Assembly (NCBI GenBank): GCA_963779225.1
Contig: CAVZWW010000003.1
Span: forward strand, 1,736,001-1,800,000
Length of the DNA: 64,000 nucleotides
Reading direction: 5' to 3'
Source: CAVPCZ01 sp963779225
GTDB taxonomy: Bacteria; Bacteroidota; Ignavibacteria; UBA10030; UBA6906
Of this stretch, positions 25,124 through 36,000 are shown in pieces. Under the pieces are notes generated by a model, which had not been told where the DNA came from, ran no database searches, and saw only the letters and a list, made by a program, of their open reading frames with translations. A program made the translations under genes and the position numbers. The stretch's first letter is position 1. Every line of letters starts with the position of its first letter.

Positions 25124-28100
25124 ATGAAAACCTCGCTTGTGTTGGCCGTTTTGATCTCCGGGCTGATGGGCGGGCACGCACCCGCCGCAGCGGCAGGGAA
25201 CGGCCTGGATCCGACCCGTGATCTCACCCAGTACTCTCTCACCTCCTGGTCCAAGCGCGAGGGTCTTCCCCAGAATTCCGTCTGTGCAATCGCTCAGACT
25301 CCTGATGGGTATCTCTGGTTCGGAACAATGGAAGGTCTCGCCCGGTTCGATGGCGTCAACTTCCGGGTGCATAACGTCCGCAATACGCCGCAATTCGGGA
25401 CAAATTACATATCCGCGCTGCAGGTAACGCGGGACAGTGCCCTCTGGATCGGGACGACCGGGGCGGGCCTGTTGCGTATGCGTGCGGGCTCGTTCCGTCG
25501 CGTGACTGCTGCGCCGGAACTCGACCGGGCGATAGTGTGGCGGATTATGCAAGACCGGGCGGGGCGTATCTGGGCCGCGACAAACATCGGGCTGGTGCTG
25601 ATTGAACGCGACTCCGTGAGACGCATCTTCACTCAAGCCGATGCCCTTCCCCTCACTTCGGTGAACAGCATTTGTGAGGATTCGAGTGGAGCAATCCTGG
25701 CCCTGACACGAAAAGGAATCTGGAAACTTGATGGTGACTGTTTCTTCCCCTGTCTTCCGGCAAGAGATCCCAAGGCTGAAAGGAACAAAGGTCCGGGTGC
25801 CCCGGCGTCTTCCAGTGGGGTGGGCGGATCATTCATTTCAGGGATACCCTCCGCCTTGATCACCGGAAGAGATGGCTCGCTCTGGATAGGTACTTGGAAC
25901 GCCGGATTGTACAGATACCGGGATGGTCTTCTTCAGAACTATTCACATCAGGAGGGCCTGGGCGCGGGAGGAGTGTCAAGCTTGTATGAGGATAGCAGGG
26001 GGTCGCTCTGGATTGGGACATCGTTTGGAGGTCTGTCCCGTCTAGCGAACGGAAAACTGTCGGGTCTCACCTCGGCGAATGGTCTCAGCGGCGATGAAAT
26101 CCTCTCGCTGCTCGAAGACCGCGAGGGGAATGTGTGGATCGGCGTTTCCACAGGAGGGGTGAACCGTCTTGTGAACAGCAAGTTCATCACCTACCGTACG
26201 GGAGAGACTCCGTTTGACAATATGGTATGGGGGATTGAAGCCGACCGGCAGGGCCGGGTATTTGCAGGGACAGGTGCGGGGGCGTTAATGGAATTCCAGA
26301 ACGGGAAGTTCCTGCCGTCCCCGTTGATGAAGGCGAAGGTGAGCGGGGTGATGTTCAGCATGTTGGAAGATCGCAACGGCCGGAGGTGGATCGGAACGAG
26401 CGATGGTATTCACTCCGTGGAACATGGAAAGACCCGGACGTTCCCGATCGGCCGGGTCTACACGATTGCGGAAGACCGGTATGGAAGAATTTGGACGGCG
26501 GGACTGAAGGGAGCGCTGTTTTTCAACGGACGGGAATTTCAGCCGATCTCATCGGACAGCGCACTCTTGTCGGTCGTTGTGAGGCAGATTGTCTTCGACC
26601 GGTCCGGGCATGTGTGGCTGGCGACGAACGACCGTGGGGTCGGACGGATGATGCTTCCGCCGCAAGGTGCTCTTCCGCTTCCGGTCAGCCCGAAGGCCAT
26701 CAGATGGTTTCAGCATGAACAGGGCCTCTCCTCAAATTGGGTCACACACCTTCTTGCGGATTCAGCAGACCGACTGTGGGTGGCGACCTACGGCGGGGCC
26801 CTCAATTTGATCCGCGGGGATTCCCTTTACAGCTTCACTGCGACTTCAGGCTTGCCGGAAGATGGTTTGATGGGCATAATCGAGGATGATCTTGGGACGT
26901 TCTGGTTGACCTCCAACAACGGCGTGATGCGTGTGAGCAAGGCCGATCTTCTGGCCTATGCTGACAGCGGTGCGATCGCGGTGTCCGTCCAATCGTTCGG
27001 GGTCAGCGACGGCATGTACAGCGACGAATGCAACGGCGGGTATCAAGCGTCGACCGCGCGGACTCCGGATGGCAAGCTCTGGTTTCCCACAACTGCCGGC
27101 GTTGTGATGGTTGATCCCCGTTTCCTTCCGGTGAACACGACCCCTCCGACTGTCGTACTCGAACGTGTCCGGGTTGACAATATCGAAGGGGAGACCAGAG
27201 GGGGAACCGACTATGCGCCCGGAAACGGCGAGCTGGAGTTTCAGTTTTCGGGACTCAGCTTTGCCGCGCCTGAACGTGTCCGGTACCGGTATATGCTTGA
27301 GGGGTTCAATCAGACCTGGATCGATGCAGCCTCGCGTCGCGAAGCGTACTACACCAACATCGACCCGGGCTCCTACAGGTTCAAGGTGATCGCGTGCAAT
27401 GCGGACGGTGTGTGGAGCGATGCAGGTGTGGATTACGCATTTACCCTTCGTCCACATTTCCGCCAGACGATCTGGTTCTCCGTACTGCTGGGTTTGTCAC
27501 TCCTGCTCGTGGCGGCGGGCGTGATGATGCTCTATAAGCGGGACCGGGACCGTGAGTTGCAGGCATCTCAGCTTGAATCGAAACTCACCCAGGCGCAACT
27601 CCAGATCCTTGAGATGCAGCTGCAACCGCACTTCCTGTTCAATACTCTGAACGGCATTATGGTCCTGATCCGCGAGGATCCCGAGACCGCAAGCCTCATG
27701 ATTGCACGGCTGAGTGAATTCCTGAGGTTGACGCTGGAGAGTGCGGGGGCACAGGAGGTGACTCTGCGCCGGGAGCTGGAATTCCTCGACCGGTACGTCC
27801 AGATTGAGCGGCTGCGGTTCGGTGATCGACTGACCGTCGAGCAGGATGTTCCGCACGAATTGCTCGACGCCATGGTTCCCAACCTGATTCTCCAGCCGCT
27901 GGTGGAAAACGCCATACGGCACGGCGTTTCCAAACGCCGCGGTCAGGCATTGATATCGATCGGTGTAACCCGCGACAACGGGACCCTTTCGATTCAAGTC
28001 CGTGACAACGGCACCGGATTGCCGGCCCGCGGCAGCGCAGATTTCAAAGAAGGCATCGGTCTTTCCAACACCCGCGCCCGGCTCCGCCACTTGTATGGCC

Positions 28101-28177
28101 AGAAACAACGGTTCGAGCTGAACAGTCCGCCCGACGGGGGCGCCAGCGTCCTGTTTTCCCTCCCCTTCCACAAGTAA
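25124..28177 (+). CDS. Regulator-propeller sensor histidine kinase (LytS/YehU type)
   Basis: A 1,017-residue hybrid-style membrane sensor. A signal peptide is followed by a periplasmic two-component regulator propeller (about 35-660, repeated W(I/V)GT and GLxxF units), a Y_Y_Y domain (about 710-790), one transmembrane helix (about 788-810), and a LytS-type kinase domain. The phospho-accepting histidine is His836 in QPHFLFN, and the ATPase N box is VENAIRHG. Such propeller kinases often sense polysaccharide breakdown products in FCB bacteria. The ATG at 25124 gives a normal signal peptide; an in-frame start at 24995 would add a non-secretory leader. The gene is 11 bases before its cognate regulator. 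Confidence 0.9.
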   Translation: MKTSLVLAVLISGLMGGHAPAAAAGNGLDPTRDLTQYSLTSWSKREGLPQNSVCAIAQTPDGYLWFGTMEGLARFDGVNFRVHNVRNTPQFGTNYISALQVTRDSALWIGTTGAGLLRMRAGSFRRVTAAPELDRAIVWRIMQDRAGRIWAATNIGLVLIERDSVRRIFTQADALPLTSVNSICEDSSGAILALTRKGIWKLDGDCFFPCLPARDPKAERNKGPGAPASSSGVGGSFISGIPSALITGRDGSLWIGTWNAGLYRYRDGLLQNYSHQEGLGAGGVSSLYEDSRGSLWIGTSFGGLSRLANGKLSGLTSANGLSGDEILSLLEDREGNVWIGVSTGGVNRLVNSKFITYRTGETPFDNMVWGIEADRQGRVFAGTGAGALMEFQNGKFLPSPLMKAKVSGVMFSMLEDRNGRRWIGTSDGIHSVEHGKTRTFPIGRVYTIAEDRYGRIWTAGLKGALFFNGREFQPISSDSALLSVVVRQIVFDRSGHVWLATNDRGVGRMMLPPQGALPLPVSPKAIRWFQHEQGLSSNWVTHLLADSADRLWVATYGGALNLIRGDSLYSFTATSGLPEDGLMGIIEDDLGTFWLTSNNGVMRVSKADLLAYADSGAIAVSVQSFGVSDGMYSDECNGGYQASTARTPDGKLWFPTTAGVVMVDPRFLPVNTTPPTVVLERVRVDNIEGETRGGTDYAPGNGELEFQFSGLSFAAPERVRYRYMLEGFNQTWIDAASRREAYYTNIDPGSYRFKVIACNADGVWSDAGVDYAFTLRPHFRQTIWFSVLLGLSLLLVAAGVMMLYKRDRDRELQASQLESKLTQAQLQILEMQLQPHFLFNTLNGIMVLIREDPETASLMIARLSEFLRLTLESAGAQEVTLRRELEFLDRYVQIERLRFGDRLTVEQDVPHELLDAMVPNLILQPLVENAIRHGVSKRRGQALISIGVTRDNGTLSIQVRDNGTGLPARGSADFKEGIGLSNTRARLRHLYGQKQRFELNSPPDGGASVLFSLPFHK

Positions 28178-28188
28178 ACCGGGGCACC

Positions 28189-28959
28189 ATGGAGCACATC
28201 CGCACGCTGATTGTCGACGATGAGCCGCTTGCCAGGACAGGTCTCCGGTCACTTCTGAGAGACGATTCTGAAGTCGAGATTGTGGGGGAATGCAGCGATG
28301 GTCAGGAGGCCGTAGAGGCTATTGCGGCACTCCACCCGGATCTTGTATTTCTGGACATCCAGATGCCGGAACTGGACGGTTTTGAAGTCCTCGAAGCTCT
28401 CGACCCGGAAAGCATTCCCCTTGTTGTCTTTGTGACCGCCTACGATCAGTACGCGCTGCGCGCGTTTCAGGTTCATGCACTGGACTACCTGCTGAAGCCC
28501 TTCGACAGGGAGCGGTTTCTTGAAGCTCTTGCCCGTGTTAAGGGTTTGTTCCACGAAAAAAACGGGACGCAGGTCACCCGGCGCATTGTGGAGATGCTGG
28601 ACAGCGGGAAGGCCGAACGGGGACACGTCGGGCGGATCATGATCCGTGCTGGGGGCCGGATTACGTTTGTACGTGTGGAGGAAGTGGACTGGATCGAAGC
28701 ACAGGGGGACTACATCTGTCTGCACAGCGCCGGCAAGAAGCATCTTGTGCGGGAAAAAATCAGTGACATGGAAGCCCAGCTCTCACCGGAACACTTTGTG
28801 CGTATTCATCGATCAACGATTGTCAACATCGGCCGCATCAAAGAAATGCAGCCGCTCTTCCACGGAGAGTATACCGTTGTCCTGCACGACAGCACCCGTC
28901 TCACCATGAGCCGGTCATTCCGCGACCGGGTCTTCGAGCAGCTGGCCGGTTCTGTATAA
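28189..28959 (+). CDS. LytTR-family response regulator
   Basis: A 256-residue response regulator. The receiver domain is intact: Asp pair in VDDEP, phospho-acceptor Asp56 in FLDIQMP, Thr in VTAYD and Lys103 in LLKPF. The C-terminal LytTR domain binds DNA direct repeats. It lies 11 bases after the propeller kinase gene, so it is almost certainly its phosphorylation partner. The LytTR domain is very similar to that of the gene at 24155 (shared RIHRSTIVNI and REKIS segments), which indicates gene duplication around the kinase. Target genes may include the nearby secreted-protein and TonB genes, but this is inference. Confidence 0.93.
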   Translation: MEHIRTLIVDDEPLARTGLRSLLRDDSEVEIVGECSDGQEAVEAIAALHPDLVFLDIQMPELDGFEVLEALDPESIPLVVFVTAYDQYALRAFQVHALDYLLKPFDRERFLEALARVKGLFHEKNGTQVTRRIVEMLDSGKAERGHVGRIMIRAGGRITFVRVEEVDWIEAQGDYICLHSAGKKHLVREKISDMEAQLSPEHFVRIHRSTIVNIGRIKEMQPLFHGEYTVVLHDSTRLTMSRSFRDRVFEQLAGSV

Positions 28960-29024
28960 GCCGGACAGACGCGAATGGCCATCCGGGAGGTGACGACCAT
29001 CCGCGCCGTGGGTCCGGTCCAGGG

Positions 29025-29477
29025 TTACCGGCTACCGTATTCCACCGTCTTGTCCGGCTTTTCATAGACAAACTCGAACGATCCGGGCTGCACATACTGG
29101 TTATAGAACCAGGCACAGAGCGTGCGGACTTTCTGGCTCTCGTCAAACCGGGCCGCTTGTTTCACCGCGTATGTCCCGCGCGGATCGCCGATCCGGGCCA
29201 GCGAGAGGGCTGCCACGATCCGGGACGACTCCTCGGTGCAATCCCGCAGCATTTTCATCAGCGGCACCACGCCGGCAACCGACTTCTCCTCGCCGAGCAA
29301 AAACGCCGCGCTCTCACGAACTCCCTGGTTCTGCGTGCACAGTCCCTGCAGCAAATTGGTTTCGATCAGGTCTTTGGTGACCCTGGGTGCCGGCTGAACC
29401 TTGTCGGTGGCTCCCGCCGCGGCAACGACCGCGAAGAGCAGCACAACCACAAGCAACATTTTACTGGCTGCGTTCAT
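29025..29477 (-). CDS. Small exported HEAT-repeat protein
   Basis: A 150-residue protein with a signal peptide (MNAASKMLLVVVLLFAVVAA) and two or three HEAT-like helical repeats, seen as QGVRESAAFLLGEE and SRIVAALSLARIGD. HEAT repeats are protein-interaction scaffolds. The start at 29477 was chosen because GGAGGA lies five bases upstream, although a longer frame runs to 29747. It is convergent with the LytTR regulator and 65 bases from its end. No catalytic motif is seen, so the function is unknown; it may act as a periplasmic binding partner. Confidence 0.75.
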   Translation of the reverse strand: MNAASKMLLVVVLLFAVVAAAGATDKVQPAPRVTKDLIETNLLQGLCTQNQGVRESAAFLLGEEKSVAGVVPLMKMLRDCTEESSRIVAALSLARIGDPRGTYAVKQAARFDESQKVRTLCAWFYNQYVQPGSFEFVYEKPDKTVEYGSR

Positions 29478-30001
29478 GAGATCCTCCATGTGATGAGACT
29501 GATGAAGCCCTGCCCTGCTACACGTGAATATACGCACCCTTTGTCCGGAGAGATGCACATTTGGGATGAACAGCTCATCCGGTGAGACGAGTGTGTCAAA
29601 ATGCGGCATGGCCCGTCTGTTGTGTAACCTGTTCACTCTTCTCTTGCTTCTCCCTGTCGTGCCGCAAAACCCGCAGTCCGTCGCAAACACGTTGTTCCCG
29701 CCGCTTTGCCGTCGTACCATCCATTCAACGTTGTGAACGCACTGCACGGGTTCCGGGAGGACGGCCTCCGTTGGATGATCAACATCCTGGTGAGTGGAGC
29801 CGGAGAACCGTTCTCACCGGACCGTTGCTCCTCTGAAGGAGGTGATGGTCTGCAGTCCTTGTTACGCCTTTCTGTTTTTCCTCATGGCGTCTGATTGAGC
29901 TCCCCTCTCTGGGTGTACAAGGGTACGCAGCCGGAGCGGTTGTCGGGCCGCGAGCCGGAAGGAAGGGGTGTATTCCATCCACTATTTTCAGGGAGAGAAG
30001 T
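29478..30001. other. Intergenic region upstream of the TonB receptor
   Basis: About 520 bases between divergent genes. It holds the ribosome site of the TonB gene (GGGAGA before 30002) and an imperfect palindrome near 29803-29823 (CCGGAGAAC and GTTCTCACCGG). I could not place a convincing promoter or any gene here. It probably carries promoters for both flanking genes. Confidence 0.5.
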
Positions 30002-33000
30002 ATGAATACGCGACGTAGGCTCCTTGTCACGCTTCTGCTGCTGGTTCCCGCCGCACTTCTTGCGTCCGGTAAGCTGCGCGGAAGAATCGTCGACAGGGAC
30101 AATGGTGAACCACTGGTCGGCGCGAATGTGTCCATCCCGGGGACCATGCTGGGTGCGACGGCCAGCATAAGCGGAGAGTACATTATCCTCAATGTCCCTC
30201 CGGGTGTCTACACACTCAGAGCGACGTTCGTCGGCTATTCACCGTACACGGTGTCGAACGTCCGGGTGAACAACGATCTTACCACCACAATGGATTTCGT
30301 GCTGTCGACCGAGGCGGTGGCGTTACAGGCGGTGGAGATCATTGCACAGCGTCCGCTGGTGAATAGAAGTGCGACGAACGCCGTGCGCATCAGCACGAGC
30401 GAGGATCTTGCGACATTGCCGGTGCGCGGCATCAACAATATCCTGGCCCTGACACCCGGTGTCGTGGTCCAGGACGGTGCGGTGTTCATTCGCGGCGGGC
30501 GGTTGGACGAGGTGGGATACTATCTGGAGGGGATGTCCATCACCAATCCCATGCTGGGCGGGCGTGCCGTGAACCTGGTCCAGGATGCCATCGAAGAGAT
30601 CCAGGTGCAGGCTGGCGGCTACAACGCGGAGTTTGGCGGCGCCAACTCCGGGATCATCCAGCAATCCCTCAAAACCGGTACGTCCAGCTGGAAAGCCAGC
30701 GTGCAATATATCACGGACAACATTGCTGCGAAGAACAAGAGCAAAGCTTTTGACAGCCAGAAACAGCTGGGCGCTTACTGGTTCGGATACAACGAATTCA
30801 CGGCATCGGCGAGCGGGCCTCTGTTCAGCGACCGGTTCAAGTTTTTCGGCCTGTTCAACTACCTGTATATGCGCGACCAGAACCCCCAGCCCTATCCCGG
30901 GATCAACCTGGGATCCATCTCGGGTCCGACGAACGACACCATAAACTTTGTGTATCCGGCCGGTCCGCTGCGGACGAATCCGCGCCAGGACTTCAACTAC
31001 ACGACCACCGTCACGATGGACTTCAATCCCGTTACGGTACGTCTGGCCGGAACGTTCTCCGATATCTCCCAGAAGGCTACCTACAATACCAACCGGAATG
31101 CGGGAGCAATTTCCAACATGCTCAATGAAAGCCGGACCGAGGAGATCAAGAGCCAGAACGGGAGCGCCAGCCTGAAATTGACACACCTCCTCAATGCCAC
31201 GACGTATTATGAAATCACCGGCGGATACTTCCACCAGTCCCAGAAAAACTGGGACCCGTACCTCCAGGATAACTTCATGGCCTACGGCGACAGTATCGCC
31301 AATGCGGCCTTGGGGTTCGTCTGGAACCGCACGGAGGCGGAAGTGAGCAGCGGGCAGACCGGACGCTACATTCGCCAGGCCCGGAAATCCCTGTTCGATT
31401 ACGCGTTCAATGCGCCCGGGGATGTCGTCGCAGGGTATGCAAAATTCAAGCGCGAGGGGATCTCTCTCACGGGGGCGCTCGTAACGCAACTGGGTTCAGA
31501 GCACTCCGTGAAAATCGGCGGCGAGTTCGCCCGCTACTCCATGCGCAATTACGCGCTGGGCAACGACAACGTGTTCTCGCTGGCCGGCATCATGGCGACC
31601 AACGACGCGCTGCCCGCGGGCGATCCCAACAAGCTTACCCGGGAACAGGTCATGATCAACGTGGGGGTCAACAGTTTCGGTTATGACGTGATGGGAAACG
31701 AGACCAGTGAGGACGGCATCCTGGGACCCCGGCATCCGGTGTTTGCTTCAGGGTATATCCAGGACAAGATTGAATACCGGGACCTCGTCGTGAATGTCGG
31801 TCTGCGGTTTGACTATATCAACACCGATAATTACAAGATGGTGGATCTCACCAGGCCAGAACTCTCGATGGACTTCTACAGTGGCGCAATCCGTCCGGAA
31901 GGCATGATCAAGGTTTCCCCGTTCCAGGCTGTCAGTCCACGCCTCGGGCTCTCCTTTCCGGTGACAGAGCGCACGGTGTTCCATACGCAGTTCGGGCAGT
32001 TCGTCCAGCAATCCAGGTTGCGGGACATCTACCAGGGATACTACGCGACATCACAGAATGTGCGGGGTGGGTTCTTCATCCACACTCCGGTGGGCTTCGA
32101 CGTACGGCCGGAGCGGACGACGCAGTACGAGCTCGGCTTCACGCAGCAGATGGGCGAATTCATGTCGTTCGATATTACTGCGTTCTACAAAGACATCAAG
32201 GACCAGGTCCTGTTCGAGCAGGTAACCACCGCCCAGGGTTCCCCTTTCGGTTCGTACTTCATTTTCACCAACGGGGATTTCGCGACAACGAAAGGTATCG
32301 AACTGACCTTCAACATGCGGCGGGTGAAGCGCCTCCAGGCAGGTGCATCCCTCTCCTTCCAGGATGCCCGCGGTACGGGATCCTTCCCGAATTCCAACCG
32401 CGGCATTGTGGGTGCCCCGCTGGACGGCGTGACGCAGTTCAAGCCGCAGTACGTTTCCCCGCTGGAGTACAACAATGCGATCAAGGGGAATGTCAACCTG
32501 GACTACCGGTTCGGCGTCGACGATGGCGGTCCGATTCTCCAGCAACTCGGCGCCTCTTTGCTCATGACCTTCAACAGCGGCCACCCGTTCACACGCGGCA
32601 CGGGTGGTCTGGATCTTGAAGGCGAAGCCCGCAGCCGGACGCCGGTGGAACCGTTGAGCGCATCCACAACGCCGGGTAACTTCCAGATCGATCTCCGCAT
32701 CGACAAGACGTTCCGGTTGTTCGACGCATTGAACGCAAACCTGTTCGTGTATGTCATCAATCTGCTGGACACGAAGAATGTTCAGAATGTGTTCCTCAGA
32801 ACGGGCACAACGGATGACAACGGGGTCTTGAGCGATCCGAACCTTGGCGCACCACTCATCCAGACCTATGGTCCCCGATATGCTTCTGTGTACAGGGCTA
32901 TCGATATAGACTATTACCAGAGGTATCAGAACAACGTTGCGGCGACCACCGTGCCGTATTTTTACGGGCCACCGCGGCAGATCCGCGTCGGCATGCGCCT

Positions 33001-33010
33001 CGAGTACTAA
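30002..33010 (+). CDS. TonB-dependent receptor with carboxypeptidase-regulatory-like domain
   Basis: A 1,002-residue outer membrane receptor. The signal peptide is followed by a CarboxypepD_reg-like beta-sandwich (residues 23-105, GRIVDRDNGEPLVGANV), a plug domain (about 110-220, with VPGR-like LPVRGINNILALTPG and FIRGGR), and a long beta-barrel ending in GMRLEY, a normal aromatic barrel end. No TonB box is obvious. The family imports large substrates across the outer membrane. It is 24 bases upstream of a large surface protein gene, which in turn is 18 bases before a PorV-like gene, so the three are one operon. The substrate may be a polysaccharide fragment or other large ligand. Confidence 0.92.
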   Translation: MNTRRRLLVTLLLLVPAALLASGKLRGRIVDRDNGEPLVGANVSIPGTMLGATASISGEYIILNVPPGVYTLRATFVGYSPYTVSNVRVNNDLTTTMDFVLSTEAVALQAVEIIAQRPLVNRSATNAVRISTSEDLATLPVRGINNILALTPGVVVQDGAVFIRGGRLDEVGYYLEGMSITNPMLGGRAVNLVQDAIEEIQVQAGGYNAEFGGANSGIIQQSLKTGTSSWKASVQYITDNIAAKNKSKAFDSQKQLGAYWFGYNEFTASASGPLFSDRFKFFGLFNYLYMRDQNPQPYPGINLGSISGPTNDTINFVYPAGPLRTNPRQDFNYTTTVTMDFNPVTVRLAGTFSDISQKATYNTNRNAGAISNMLNESRTEEIKSQNGSASLKLTHLLNATTYYEITGGYFHQSQKNWDPYLQDNFMAYGDSIANAALGFVWNRTEAEVSSGQTGRYIRQARKSLFDYAFNAPGDVVAGYAKFKREGISLTGALVTQLGSEHSVKIGGEFARYSMRNYALGNDNVFSLAGIMATNDALPAGDPNKLTREQVMINVGVNSFGYDVMGNETSEDGILGPRHPVFASGYIQDKIEYRDLVVNVGLRFDYINTDNYKMVDLTRPELSMDFYSGAIRPEGMIKVSPFQAVSPRLGLSFPVTERTVFHTQFGQFVQQSRLRDIYQGYYATSQNVRGGFFIHTPVGFDVRPERTTQYELGFTQQMGEFMSFDITAFYKDIKDQVLFEQVTTAQGSPFGSYFIFTNGDFATTKGIELTFNMRRVKRLQAGASLSFQDARGTGSFPNSNRGIVGAPLDGVTQFKPQYVSPLEYNNAIKGNVNLDYRFGVDDGGPILQQLGASLLMTFNSGHPFTRGTGGLDLEGEARSRTPVEPLSASTTPGNFQIDLRIDKTFRLFDALNANLFVYVINLLDTKNVQNVFLRTGTTDDNGVLSDPNLGAPLIQTYGPRYASVYRAIDIDYYQRYQNNVAATTVPYFYGPPRQIRVGMRLEY

Positions 33011-33034
33011 GAGCCAGGGAGGAAGTCACCATCT

Positions 33035-36000
33035 ATGAATACGAAACGATATGTTGCAGCAATCCTGAGTCTCCTGCTCATCGCCGGAGCTCCTGGATCA
33101 GCAAAAGAGAAGGCGACACAGAAGCGCGCCTCCGGCGCGGTGCTGGAAAAGACCACCGGCACACCTGTGTACACCAATTTGAATATCAACAATATCTCGA
33201 CCGTGTTGCGCGACAATGGGGTCGCCGATATCGATCCCACACAAAATGCATCGGGACTTGTCTTCCCGAAGGGGAGTAGAAAGACCGCCATTTACGAGAG
33301 CGGGCTCCTCTGGGCTGCACGGGTTCCCGGCGATCCTCAGGTGCGCGTCGGCGGATCTGCATACTCCTCAGGTCTGCAGCCCGGGAAGCTGCTCTCTCCC
33401 GGGGTCGCCGAAGATCCCGAGCTCGACAAGAATCGCATCTACCGGGTACGGCCGGACTACAAGAGCGCCGATCTGAGTGCCGAAATGAATGACGAGCATG
33501 CCACCGCGACCGACATCCGCGCGCAGTACGAACGTGACTGGAACGAATGGCCGTGGCTCGACGGAGCGCCGTACGTGGATGTGGACAGCAATCACGCCTA
33601 CAATCCCGGAGTGGATATCCCCGGTGTGAAAGGGGCCTCGCAGACGGTCTGGTTTGTGACAAATGACAACAATGTCACGAACGTCTACAATCTTTATGGC
33701 GCGCAGCCCGTCGGTATGGAGTGCCAGTTCACCTACTGGGCATATGCCCAGGAAGGCGCTCTCGGTAACATGTTCTTCAAGAGTTACGTGATGATCAACA
33801 AGGGGAGCAATCAGCTTGACAGTATGTATGTGTGCCAGTGGTCGGACCCGGATCTGGGGTTTGCCAATGACGACCTCGTGGGCTGCGATACCTCGTTAAG
33901 CCTCGGGTACGTCTACAACTCCAACCCGGTTGACGCCACATACGCACCGTTACCGCCGCCGGCGGCAGGATTCGACTTCTTCCAGGGGCCAAAAGTGCCC
34001 GCACCCGGTCAGACCGCGATCTTCCGCGGGCGCAAAGTGGAAGGCTATCGCAACCTGCCCATGACGGCGTTCTTCTACTTCATCAACCAGAACCCGAACC
34101 TGGAAGACCCCACGCGTCAGGATCCCTCGGGCTCAACACAGATGTACAACTACATGCGCGGACGGATCGGCAGGTCGGGAGCGTTCTTCCAGGATCCCCA
34201 GGGGAACCCGACATCGTTCGTCCTCACTGGGGATCCTGTTGCAGGGACGGGATGGCTGGACGGCAGGGACTTCCCGGCCGATGACCGCCGCATGGGCCTT
34301 TCCTCCGGCCCGTTCTCGATGGCTCCCGGTGACACGCAGGAAGTCGTCGTCGCGGAGATCTGTGCCGGCGCGACCCCTTCAGTGGACCGCCTGGCCGCCG
34401 TGGACCTTCTGAAATTCTATGACAAGGTGGCACAGTTGGCCTATGACAACTTCTTCGAGGTTCCGTCCCCGCCGCCTGCTCCCAATATTGTGGCGACCGA
34501 GATGGATCAGGAGATCCTGCTGAACTGGGGTTCCGACGAAGCCGCCGTCCTGGCAACGGAGACCTCCGAGGTCGGAAGTTTCAAGTTCCAGGGATATAAC
34601 GTGTATCAACTGCCGACCGCCTCCGCATCAATCTCCGAAGGGCGCAGAATCGCTGTCTATGATATCGTTGACGGTGTTACGCGCATCACCGATAAGGTGT
34701 TCGATCCGAACATTGGCGTTGTCACGTCCCAGGTTGTTCAGCTGGGGACGGACAGCGGCATCAGGAGATATATCAGTCTCACAACGGATGCCCTCAGCAG
34801 CGGCACACGGCTGATCAACGGCATCCGCTACTACTTCGCTGTGACCGCCTACAGCTATTCGAGCGATCCCAACGCGATCCCGAACAATCTTGAGACGCCG
34901 GTCAAGACGATCACGGTGGTCCCGCATACCGTGGATCCCGGCGTGCGGTACGCGATGGCCGGCGGCGATACGGTACAACCCGTCAACCATACCGGACCGA
35001 GTGACGGCGCGGTGACGCCGATTATCGTCGACCCGACAATAACGACGGGTCACGCGTACAGAGTTTCGTTCGCGGAGGAAACGGACGGCATCACCTGGAA
35101 ACTGGAAGACGTGGATGCGGGAACAACACTCCTCAACGGGCAGACGAATCAAAGCGACGACGACGACTACCTGATCCTCGATGGTATTCAGGTCAAAGTT
35201 GCCGGTCCGCCTCCCGGCATGCGTGATTGGGACATTCCTGCCGGCGAACGGAGATGGACGTGGGCCAACGGGAACCCGTTTGAATTCGAAGGATTCGAAG
35301 GGGCCATGGGTTGGGCAGGGGGTGGCCAGGAATGGTACAGTACGTCAAGCGTTACTCCGGACCAGCTGAAAAACGTGCTGGTCAAGTTCGCAGACATGGA
35401 TTCGCTGGCGGGGAACCTCGGCAATCCTGATGATCCCAATGTTTCGTACGCCTACCGGTATCTCCGCCGGGCAAGCCTGGCCCCCGCCAAGCCTGAATTC
35501 GCACCCTTCATCGTGAATCCTGGCGACGGGTATGCGTACCAGGACTATAAGAAGGTGCTCCCGTTTGCAGCCTACAACGTCGAGACGAATCCCCCGACAC
35601 GACTGATGGTGGGATTCTTCGAGAACAATGCGGACGTCGGGATGCTGGATGGCAAATACTTCCCGCCGAGCAACACGACAGGTGACAACGGATACGGGGG
35701 TGCCCGAGAATGGTTTTTCATCTTTGACGTGCCCTACAGCGAGACGCCGGATCCCGTCCTGCAACAGGCGATAGACAACGACGGCCTGCCCATCATGTGG
35801 ATCGGCACTCCCTGCCGGAGGAACGACGCGGGATTCCATGCAGGGGATGAATTCCTCATCTCGGCAAACCATATCAATACGGCGGCGGATGTGTTCTCGT
35901 TCCAGTCGCCTGCCGTGTCGTATGATGACGCAATCGCGAAAGAGGATGTACAGATGATCAACGTGTTCCCCAACCCGTACTACGGGGTCAATACCGAGGA

